Below are positions 5,655 to 11,057 of a stretch of DNA of 11,057 bases, piece by piece; position 1 is the first letter of the stretch; every line of letters starts with the position of its first letter. The stretch comes from Candidatus Aminicenantota bacterium. GTDB lineage: Bacteria; Acidobacteriota; Aminicenantia; Aminicenantales; UBA8522. The notes beneath the pieces are model-generated. The model saw nothing but the letters and a program-made list of their open reading frames with translations, was not told the DNA's origin and ran no database searches. Both the position numbers and the translations under genes were made by a program. The stretch is taken from assembly GCA_016934895.1 (NCBI GenBank), contig JAFGRZ010000206.1, forward strand, positions 1 to 11,057, in the 5' to 3' direction.

Positions 5655-6530
5655 ATGAGCATATTGATCGATAAGAACACTCGGGTCGTTGTCCAGGGTC
5701 TCACGGGCAGCGAGGGAACCTTCCATGCCCGGAAGATGATCGAATACGGCACCAAGGTGGTCGCGGGGATGACCCCTGGGAAAGGCGGGACCAAGCACCT
5801 CGAGGTGCCTGTATTCAACACGGTGGCCGAGGCGGTCGCAAAGGAGGGCGCCAACGCGGCGGCCATCTTTGTCCCGCCGTTCGCCGCGGCGGACGCCATC
5901 ATGGAAGCCGCCGACGCGGGAGTCGGCGTCATCGTCTGTATCACCGAGGGGATCCCGACTTTCGACATGATCAAGGCCAAGGCCTATCTCAAGGAAAAGC
6001 CGGTAGCGCTCATCGGGCCCAATACACCGGGGATCATCTCGCCCGGGAAATGCAAGATCGGGATCATGCCCGGCCACATTCACACGGAGGGCACGGTCGG
6101 GATCATCAGTCGATCCGGAACGCTCACCTACGAGGCCGTCCAACAGGTCGGGAACGCCGGGCTGGGGCAGTCCACAGCCGTCGGGATCGGCGGCGATCCC
6201 ATCGTCGGGATGAAATACATCGACCTCCTGAAGCTCTTCAAGGAGGACAGGGAGACCGAGGCGGTCATCCTGATCGGCGAGATCGGCGGCACGACCGAGG
6301 AAGAGGCGGCCGAATACATCAAACGGGAGTTCAACAAGCCGGTGGTGAGCTTTGTTGCCGGCCAGACCGCTCCGCCGGGACGCCGGATGGGCCATGCGGG
6401 TGCCATCATCGCCGGCGGGAAAGGAACGGCCAAGGAAAAGATGGAGGCGCTCGAGGCGGCCGGAGTGTTCGTGGCCAAGAGCCCGGCGGATATCGGTCTC
6501 AAGGTCAAGGAAGCCATCAAAAAATCATAA
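5655..6530 (+). CDS. sucD: Succinyl-CoA ligase alpha subunit
   Basis: This 291-residue protein is the CoA-binding, phosphohistidine-carrying subunit. The N-terminal CoA-binding domain contains VVVQGLTGSEGTFHARKMIEYGTKVVAGMTPGKGG in pieces (11-45), with TGSEG contacting CoA. PVFNTVAEA and CITEGIP (95-101) follow. The ligase domain contains GIISRSGTLTYEAV (149-162), VGIGGDPIVG, and the active-site loop GRRMGHAGAIIAGGKGTA, in which H247 is the residue phosphorylated during catalysis. The gene is preceded by GAGGAG (5643-5648) with a 6-nt spacer and lies 22 nt after sucC. All expected motifs are intact and the length is typical. Together with SucC it forms the substrate-level phosphorylation step of the cycle. 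Confidence 0.97.
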   Translation: MSILIDKNTRVVVQGLTGSEGTFHARKMIEYGTKVVAGMTPGKGGTKHLEVPVFNTVAEAVAKEGANAAAIFVPPFAAADAIMEAADAGVGVIVCITEGIPTFDMIKAKAYLKEKPVALIGPNTPGIISPGKCKIGIMPGHIHTEGTVGIISRSGTLTYEAVQQVGNAGLGQSTAVGIGGDPIVGMKYIDLLKLFKEDRETEAVILIGEIGGTTEEEAAEYIKREFNKPVVSFVAGQTAPPGRRMGHAGAIIAGGKGTAKEKMEALEAAGVFVAKSPADIGLKVKEAIKKS

Positions 6531-6549
6531 ATTCTTCCCCCTCCACCAG

Positions 6550-6576
6550 ACCTCCTCTCCCACCAGGGGCGGAGGT
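6550..6576 (+). terminator. Hairpin after sucD, possible terminator
   Basis: ACCTCC (6550-6555) pairs with GGAGGT (6571-6576), with further C-G and T-G pairs inside (6557-6560 with 6566-6569), 20 nt after the sucD stop. Only TATT follows, so it is a weak intrinsic terminator or an mRNA 3'-end stabiliser. Its C-rich/G-rich arms resemble the two hairpins upstream of sucC. Confidence 0.45.
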
Positions 6577-6606
6577 TATTGAATGAAAGGAAGGGGGTCG
6601 TCTCTC

Positions 6607-6739
6607 GTCATTGCGAGCGACCTTTGGGAGCGAAGCAATCTCCTTTCTTTTCAATGCATTATGAGATTGCTTCGATCGCTCCGCTCTCTCGCAATGACAT
6701 TGTGACACAGTCTCTGATGGGAGAGGGTGCGGGAGAGGG
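6607..6739. repeat. Dispersed palindromic (MITE-like) repeat, copy 1
   Basis: This segment aligns without gaps to 7584-7716, with 10 mismatches over 133 positions. It is internally palindromic: GTCATTGCGAG (6607-6617) pairs with CTCGCAATGAC (6688-6698), and CGAAGCAATCTC (6631-6642) pairs with GAGATTGCTTCG (6663-6674). The right end carries GACACAGTCTCT (6704-6715), but its inverted partner, present in copy 2, is missing on the left here. It encodes no protein. It fills most of the sucD-PHP gap. Confidence 0.88.
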
Positions 6740-6755
6740 GGATTAGAAGCCCGGT

Positions 6756-6784
6756 TTGACAGGCAAGGCGCGGGGGGCTAATCT
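6756..6784 (+). promoter_or_regulatory. Probable promoter of the PHP gene, leaderless arrangement
   Basis: A perfect TTGACA (6756-6761) and TAATCT (6779-6784), which fits the TANNNT form of -10, are 17 bp apart. The -10 ends 6 nt before ATG 6791, so transcription would begin at or next to the start codon. There is no ribosome site at usual distance; the only G-run (6772-6777) ends 13 nt upstream of the ATG. Confidence 0.5.
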
Positions 6785-6790
6785 AGAGCT

Positions 6791-7480
6791 ATGCCGGCGA
6801 GGCTCAAGGTCGATTTCCATACGCATACGAGCGACGATCCCCAGGATTACATCGACTTCAGCGCAGAGGATCTCATTGACCGGGCCGCGTCTCTGGGATT
6901 CGACGCCCTGGCCGTCACCAACCACCACGTCGTCTCATTCAATCCCGATTTGGAGAAATACGCGTCCGAACGCGACCTTCTGCTCATCCCCGGGATCGAG
7001 TTGACCCTTTCCAATAGCCACGTGGTCATCGTCAATCCAGATTTGGAGAAGGACTTGAATATGCGCTCGCTCGCCGATTTGGCAACGCGCGACAACTCCC
7101 GAAGCCTGGTCATCGCTCCCCACCCCTATTACCCTGGGCGCAAATGTCTGCGCGCGAAATTGAAAGAGCACATCGGCGCCTTCGACGCCATTGAACATTC
7201 CTTTTTCTATAATCATTTCATCAATCCGAACGGGAAGGCGGTCAAGGTCGCGCGGCAAAACCGCAAGCCTCTCGTCGGGTCCTCGGACTGCCATAACATC
7301 TGGCAGGTCGGCTATACGTACTCGCTGGTCGAAGCCGAGAAAAACATTCCCTCGATCATCGCCGCCGTCAAAGCGGGAAAGGTCGAAGTCGCCACCACTC
7401 CCTTGCCTTTATCGACAATGGTTAGGGTGGGGATCAACTGGGCGCTCGGCGACAAATTGAGGGTCCATTTCAGGATATGA
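6791..7480 (+). CDS. PHP-domain metal-dependent phosphoesterase
   Basis: This 229-residue protein is a stand-alone PHP domain, the fold of histidinol phosphatase, YciV-type nucleoside 3',5'-bisphosphate phosphatases and DNA polymerase proofreading domains. The metal-binding motifs are complete: DFHTHTSDD (H10, H12), VTNHH (H45), PGIELT (E70), IAPHPY (H111), EHSFFYN (E135, H136) and SSDCHN (D166, H168). The substrate cannot be deduced. No signal peptide or membrane segment is seen, so it is cytoplasmic. An 11-codon segment is repeated (residues 46-56 and 77-87, both ending NPDLEK). The gene is single, probably leaderless, ends at a good terminator and lies between two direct copies of a dispersed repeat, so it may be a separately acquired unit. 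Confidence 0.88.
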   Translation: MPARLKVDFHTHTSDDPQDYIDFSAEDLIDRAASLGFDALAVTNHHVVSFNPDLEKYASERDLLLIPGIELTLSNSHVVIVNPDLEKDLNMRSLADLATRDNSRSLVIAPHPYYPGRKCLRAKLKEHIGAFDAIEHSFFYNHFINPNGKAVKVARQNRKPLVGSSDCHNIWQVGYTYSLVEAEKNIPSIIAAVKAGKVEVATTPLPLSTMVRVGINWALGDKLRVHFRI

Positions 7481-7490
7481 GTGATGGTAT

Positions 7491-7516
7491 TCCCGGAAAA
7501 TGCCGGGGGATTTTTT
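7491..7516 (+). terminator. Intrinsic terminator of the PHP gene
   Basis: CCCGG (7492-7496) pairs with CCGGG (7503-7507) around a 6-nt loop. After GGA comes a run of six T (7511-7516). It lies 11 nt after the stop codon. Confidence 0.75.
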
Positions 7517-7546
7517 GGAACGGGAGGGAACAGAAGGGAAAAAAAT

Positions 7547-7716
7547 CCCTCTCCCTTGAGAGACTGTGTCACAAAGGCCATTTGTCATTGCGAGCGACCC
7601 TTGGGAGCGAAGCAATCTCCTTTCTTTTCAATGTATTATGAGATGGCTTCAATCGCTGCGCTCTTTCGCGATGACATTCCGACACAGTCTCTGATGGGAG
7701 AGGGCGCGGGAGAGGG
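7547..7716. repeat. Dispersed palindromic (MITE-like) repeat, copy 2, with long inverted ends
   Basis: The part 7584-7716 matches copy 1 (6607-6739) at 123 of 133 positions. This copy also keeps inverted ends: 7547-7570 (containing AGAGACTGTGTC) is the reverse complement of 7681-7704 (containing GACACAGTCTCT) with 22 of 24 positions pairing. Internal arms CATTGCGAG and CGAAGCAATCTC with their partners make almost the whole unit one imperfect palindrome. It has no coding capacity. Such palindromes with CATTGCGAG and GAAGCAATCTC arms resemble dispersed non-autonomous repeats seen in many bacterial genomes; mobilisation by a transposase elsewhere is inference. Confidence 0.88.
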
Positions 7717-7788
7717 TGAAAATTCTCTTGACAGGATAGCTTCCCATTTGAGAGGGAACCGGAAAAAAGACCGATCAAAGGAGATGAA

Positions 7789-8709
7789 ATGAAAGGGATC
7801 AAGGTTTTGAGAGTGGCGATGATTGTCTTCCTGACACTGGCATTCGGGACCGGCGCCGTGGCTCAACAGCAGCAACAGCGACAGGCCCAGCCGGCCCAGT
7901 ACCGGCATGAGCCGGCGCCCCTGACGCTCGAAAAAATTGCCGAGGGCGTCTATCAGGTCAAGGGCGGAAGCGGCGCCAACGCCGGCGTCATCATCGGCCG
8001 GGAAGAGATCATGGTCATCGACGCCAAGATGAGCGAGGAATCGGCCCAGCAGATGCTCACCGGGATAAAGAAGATATCCGATGTCCCGATCACGGTTCTC
8101 GTTTTGACCCACAGCGACGGTGACCACGTCAACGGCATCACCGCCTTCCCGTCGGACATCAAGATCATCGCCCACGCGGAAACCAAGAGGGACATGGACG
8201 AGGCCTTCAAGGACGAAGCGCAGCGCGCCTATCTTCCGCGGATCAAGACGTTCGACACGAAAAGTATTGAATATGATCCGGGCGACCGGAAAGTCCGACT
8301 CCTCTACTTCGGACCCGCTCATACCAGCGGCGACATCGTCGTCTATGTCCCCGATGCGAAAGTGGCCTTCCTCGGTGACCTCTACTTCGCCGGCCGCGAC
8401 CCCCTCGTCCATCGCCACAAAAACGGAAACTCGTTCGGGCTGGTCAATGTGCTCCAGTCCGCTCTGGCGCTCGATGCCGAGACCTTTCTCAGCGGTCACG
8501 CCGAAGCCGCAACGCGCGCCGATGTCGAGGGGATGCTCCGGGCGCTCCAGGAGAAGCAGGATAAGGTCAAGGCGATGGTCGGCGAAGGGAAATCCCTGGC
8601 CGAAATTCTGGAGAGCTTCGGTCTCAAGGAGACCCCCCCTGCCCCCCCGGGCCGCACCCGCTTCATGAACCTGGTCGAGGTGATCTACCTCGAGCTCACC
8701 GCCAAATAG
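7789..8709 (+). CDS. Exported metallo-beta-lactamase-fold hydrolase
   Basis: This 306-residue protein begins with a signal peptide: KGIKVLR, a hydrophobic core (9-20) and a likely cut after AVA (25). A Gln-rich linker follows before the MBL domain from about residue 48. Metal motifs are THSDGDHVNG (H108, D110, D112, H113), H178 in GPAHTSGD, D197 in FLGDLYF and H237 in LSGHAEA. The canonical HxHxDH motif is HxDxDH here, so one His ligand is Asp. The C-terminal 70 residues are mostly helical. It is probably periplasmic and hydrolytic, but the substrate is unknown, and it should not be taken as a true beta-lactamase. The start is fixed by AAAGGAGA 4 nt before ATG. It is monocistronic and converges on the M14 gene with a 30-bp gap. 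Confidence 0.85.
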   Translation: MKGIKVLRVAMIVFLTLAFGTGAVAQQQQQRQAQPAQYRHEPAPLTLEKIAEGVYQVKGGSGANAGVIIGREEIMVIDAKMSEESAQQMLTGIKKISDVPITVLVLTHSDGDHVNGITAFPSDIKIIAHAETKRDMDEAFKDEAQRAYLPRIKTFDTKSIEYDPGDRKVRLLYFGPAHTSGDIVVYVPDAKVAFLGDLYFAGRDPLVHRHKNGNSFGLVNVLQSALALDAETFLSGHAEAATRADVEGMLRALQEKQDKVKAMVGEGKSLAEILESFGLKETPPAPPGRTRFMNLVEVIYLELTAK

Positions 8710-8739
8710 CCCCCCCGACTTGCAGGGGCATCTTCCCGG

Positions 8740-10446
8740 TTATTGCCAATCGCGATAGGGAACGACCGGGAGGTCCGCCGGCTTCACCACCCGGAAGAAG
8801 GCGAATACATCGCCCGGCTCGGGGACCAGTCCGAACGCCCGGTAGCGGATGAGCCCGTACTGTGACTGAGGTTCGAGCAGGCAGGGGATCAGGTTCGCTC
8901 CCGGCTGAGCGCAACTGACGAAATAGTCCCCCTTCTTGGCGAGATATTCAAGGCTTCTCTTCTCTCCCTCGATCCTCTCGGGCGGCAGATAATCATATTC
9001 GGCGGGCATTACTTCCATGGCAGCGAAAGCCTCAGCTTCAAGAATCTTGTCTTTTACCAAGAGTCCGACCTCAAGGCCGTGGTCGAGAAGGTTCTCGACG
9101 ACATCCTGGTGTTTCGCCGGGATGATATAGCCGAGGGGCCGGGAGACGCTTAAAACCGGCTCCACGCCCGGAAACCAGTTCTCGACCACATTTTTAACTA
9201 ATTTATTATCAGATGGATAGGAGTAAGACGAGAGCTCGTCCGCCGTCACCGGATCGCCCGCTTTCTTGTCCACTTTGAGGACACCTCTGACCGGGCTGGC
9301 CGGACGTTCGAACGACCGGATGGTCAGCGTCGGCTGTCTTTCGTCGCGGACATAGGTCATCCGCAGGTGGACGAGGTCGGCTTCAGAATAGGTCTTGGCC
9401 TTTCCCAACAAGCCGCTGCGGTGCTCACCAACAAGGCGGACCGCTTCCTCCGCGTGGCCGGCCACAGCTTCGACGAACGAGCGAAGTCCCCAGTACTGCC
9501 AACGGGTCCGCCGTTCCAGCGTTTCGATGTCGTGACGGGACGCGCCCTCCTGGATGAAGGAGAGCGTCTCGTATATTCCCAGGCTGTTGCGGCCGTCGTT
9601 GAGGTCGGTCGTGCTGTAGCGCATCATCCTCTCCCGGCCGGCCAGTTCATCCGGCCGGTAACGAATCCCGGCCGAGGAATCGAGCCCCATTTCCTGGGTG
9701 ACCAAATACTCAAAAAAAGTGACTTTCTTTTTCTCCAGGCTCTTCCTGACCTCGGCCAGGATCGTCGTCCGCGAAAACTCCTGGAGACGGACCCCGATAT
9801 TGGCATTGGAAACGCAACCGATGGAAACGCGGTAATAGTCGTCGCCCTTCTCATGAAGGTCGATGCTGACTTCGGGCATCCATTCCCGGAACACCCGGTG
9901 AATCGCCCTGGTCTCCGCCGACTCGAGCTTGACATGGTCGCGGTTGAGGTCCAGGTTGTCTTCGTTTTGCCTCCGGTCAAACTGGTTGCCATAGGGATTG
10001 GCCTGGGGGATGATCAGGAAGTTGGCCGTCTTGAGCAATCCCTTGAGTTCACCGGCGGCCAGGTCCCTGAGAAACCGGAGGGCGGCCTCCTTGGCCGACT
10101 GCTCGTTGCCGTGCTGCGAGGCGATGATCAGGATGGTCGGCCTGGCCCGGTTGATTTTTCCCGGTGATTCGGCTCCCTCCTCGTTGACGATCGCCAGAAA
10201 CAGGTCTTTGGCCGGGAATCCCCTGACTTCCCGGGTTTGCCCTATGATCCGGACGCGCATCTCCGAAGAGGCGTGATCCAGCGCGCTGAGAAACCGGGCG
10301 ATGTCTTCGTGCTGGCTATACCGTGCATAACCGGCCGCCTCGGCCGGAGTCTTAAGCCCATCGGCTGCCCTCGATATCGATCCCCAAGAAAAGACAAGAA
10401 GAAAGACAAATAAAATTCGGCTCGCCCTCTTCAGCAGACGATTCAT
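8740..10446 (-). CDS. Exported M14-family zinc carboxypeptidase-like protein
   Basis: This 568-residue protein has a signal peptide (basic MNRLLKR, hydrophobic 10-21, likely cut after SRA at 27). An M14 catalytic domain covers about residues 40-330: SQHGNEQSA gives zinc ligands H112 and E115, LDLNRDH gives the substrate-binding N168-R169 pair, SIDLHEKGDD gives the third ligand H198, and GIYETLSF gives the probable catalytic Glu E293. R159 in FDRRQNED may be the further Arg of the site. The remaining 230 residues form a C-terminal region of unknown role. It probably removes C-terminal residues from peptides, or acts on peptidoglycan peptides or other amides, outside the cytoplasm. The start is supported by AGGAGGAG 3 nt upstream. 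It lies 45 nt downstream of the serine hydrolase gene, probably in one operon. Residues around 410-419 use unusually AT-rich codons. Confidence 0.88.
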   Translation of the reverse strand: MNRLLKRASRILFVFLLVFSWGSISRAADGLKTPAEAAGYARYSQHEDIARFLSALDHASSEMRVRIIGQTREVRGFPAKDLFLAIVNEEGAESPGKINRARPTILIIASQHGNEQSAKEAALRFLRDLAAGELKGLLKTANFLIIPQANPYGNQFDRRQNEDNLDLNRDHVKLESAETRAIHRVFREWMPEVSIDLHEKGDDYYRVSIGCVSNANIGVRLQEFSRTTILAEVRKSLEKKKVTFFEYLVTQEMGLDSSAGIRYRPDELAGRERMMRYSTTDLNDGRNSLGIYETLSFIQEGASRHDIETLERRTRWQYWGLRSFVEAVAGHAEEAVRLVGEHRSGLLGKAKTYSEADLVHLRMTYVRDERQPTLTIRSFERPASPVRGVLKVDKKAGDPVTADELSSYSYPSDNKLVKNVVENWFPGVEPVLSVSRPLGYIIPAKHQDVVENLLDHGLEVGLLVKDKILEAEAFAAMEVMPAEYDYLPPERIEGEKRSLEYLAKKGDYFVSCAQPGANLIPCLLEPQSQYGLIRYRAFGLVPEPGDVFAFFRVVKPADLPVVPYRDWQ

Positions 10447-10491
10447 TTTCTCCTCCTGAGCCTCTTCATCCCGGCCGCTCCATGCGCCCGG

Positions 10492-11057
10492 TCAATCGGC
10501 ATAATAGAAATAATCATAGACGGCGCGGGCGATCTCGGCGATGATCCTCTCCACGTCTTCCGTATCATCACTGAAATTCTTGGTCAAAACGGTCAGGGCG
10601 ACGTGTCCCTGTCCGTCCGGGAGATAGATGATCCCCGCGTCGTTGACCGTTCCGGCAATCGTCCCCGTCTTGTGGGCCACGGCCGTTCCAGGGGGCAGCT
10701 CCCCCTTGATTCTCCCTTGTCCAGTCTGGCACCTCAGCATGACGGAAATGATGAAATCGCAGCTCTCCGGGTCGAGGATCTCCTTTTTCCAAATCTTGGC
10801 CAGAAGGGCGTTCATGGCGGCGGGGGTGCTTTGGTCCTTCATCTCTCCGCTGAATTCCAGAATCGACTGCCGATCCTCCTCGGCGCTCCGGTCCGGGATG
10901 CCCCGGTAGGCGGCGACGACTTCGTCGAGGGTCATCCCCTTAAACTTCTCATAGTCCATCCCGATCCGGTCCATGATCAACTCCTGGCACGACCTGTTCA
11001 CGGTGATCCCTTCTATCCCGTACCGCTTCAGCCGCTCGTTGACGTTCTCCGCGCCGA
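10492..11057 (-). CDS. Class A beta-lactamase-like serine hydrolase, C-terminal part (cut by window end)
   Basis: The frame runs in from the right edge, so 187 residues of the C-terminal part are visible. The start at GTG 11001 that an ORF finder would give is false, because similarity continues upstream (ENVNERLKRYGIEG, like the segment after the SDN motif). Family features are the DQSTPAAMNALLAKI helix start, VMLRCQTGQGRIKG, and PPGTAVAHKTGT with the KTG triad on the strand lining the active site, then AGIIYLPDG. The SxxK serine and SDN lie outside. I see no clear ExxLN omega-loop motif, so a true antibiotic-hydrolysing role is doubtful; a cell-wall or peptide-processing serine hydrolase is equally possible. 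It precedes the M14 gene by 45 nt with no terminator. Confidence 0.82.
   Translation of the reverse strand, partial: GAENVNERLKRYGIEGITVNRSCQELIMDRIGMDYEKFKGMTLDEVVAAYRGIPDRSAEEDRQSILEFSGEMKDQSTPAAMNALLAKIWKKEILDPESCDFIISVMLRCQTGQGRIKGELPPGTAVAHKTGTIAGTVNDAGIIYLPDGQGHVALTVLTKNFSDDTEDVERIIAEIARAVYDYFYYAD

Larger units (their letters stand above)
7481..7788. other. 308-bp non-coding gap between the PHP and MBL genes
   Basis: The gap holds the PHP terminator, the complete copy of the palindromic repeat (7547-7716), and a 72-bp remainder leading to the MBL gene. The remainder contains TTGACAGG (7728-7735) but no convincing -10 at the right distance. The ribosome site AAAGGAGA (7777-7784) follows. 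No RNA gene or plausible small coding frame is evident. Confidence 0.7.

Noticed and set aside
4445..5980. 511-residue minus-strand open frame opposite sucC-sucD
   Set aside because: It spans two intact plus-strand genes and shows repetitive D/G/L/R-rich composition typical of the complement of GC-rich coding sequence. There is no ribosome site or recognisable domain.
6607..7716. CRISPR array or IS-based composite transposon
   Set aside because: There are only two copies nearly 1 kb apart, each internally palindromic, with no spacer periodicity and no transposase gene in the window.
7728..7756. TTGACAGG as a -35 for the MBL gene
   Set aside because: No acceptable -10 lies 16-18 bp downstream (AGAGGG at 17 bp). 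The same octamer precedes yefM and the PHP gene, but here it is incomplete, so I did not call a promoter.
7481..7802. Short open frames across the repeat (7481-7792 plus, 7569-7802 minus)
   Set aside because: Their translations are just the palindromic repeat read through. The same peptides arise from copy 1 in another context, with no ribosome site or conserved pattern.
8709..8729. GCCCC/GGGGC hairpin in the convergent MBL-M14 gap as a bidirectional terminator
   Set aside because: The stem is only 5 bp with an 11-nt loop and has no T-tract on either strand.
9367..10167. 266-residue plus-strand open frame inside the M14 gene
   Set aside because: It is antisense to the well-supported M14 catalytic domain, with no motif of its own.

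Overview
The window is a GC-rich bacterial chromosome segment with strong Shine-Dalgarno sites (GGAGG/GAGGAG types) and sigma70-like promoters. It appears to be a housekeeping region built around a TCA-cycle gene set: isocitrate dehydrogenase, malate dehydrogenase, the beta subunit of a two-subunit class I fumarase, and succinyl-CoA ligase beta and alpha. A split, Fe-S type fumarase is common in anaerobic or thermophilic bacteria and archaea. An anaerobe of the Acidobacteriota/Aminicenantota kind is a reasonable guess, but it is only a guess because no taxonomic marker is present.

Layout. Positions 1-1298 (+) hold two type II toxin-antitoxin modules in tandem: the end of a Phd/YefM-like antitoxin with a PIN-domain VapC toxin, then YefM-YoeB, closed by an intrinsic terminator. 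Positions 1300-6576 (+) hold icd, then mdh and fumarase beta (3-nt gap), then sucC and sucD. Separate promoters can be read before icd, mdh and sucC, so this looks like three adjacent transcription units rather than one operon. Positions 6607-7716 hold two directly repeated copies (133 collinear positions, 10 mismatches) of a palindromic MITE-like element, with a PHP-domain phosphoesterase gene between them. Position 7789 onward (+) is an exported metallo-beta-lactamase-fold hydrolase. On the minus strand, converging on it, are an exported M14-type zinc carboxypeptidase and, upstream of that, a class A beta-lactamase-like serine hydrolase cut by the window edge.

How the genes work together. 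IDH, SucCD, fumarase and MDH catalyse four TCA steps. 2-oxoglutarate oxidation, succinate dehydrogenase, citrate synthase, aconitase and the fumarase alpha subunit are not in the window. The TA modules are self-contained. The three secreted or hydrolytic enzymes at the right end suggest extracytoplasmic peptide or amide turnover, but nothing in the sequence links them to the TCA genes.

The observations most worth a second look are regulatory or structural. A consensus promoter and a paired TGTACA-type operator lie on top of the apparent start of yefM. A perfect 18-bp palindrome sits at the predicted transcription start of mdh-fum, followed by a long 5'UTR hairpin. The PHP gene is bracketed by repeats and has a probable leaderless start. 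I do not see convincing evidence for a wholly new multi-gene system.
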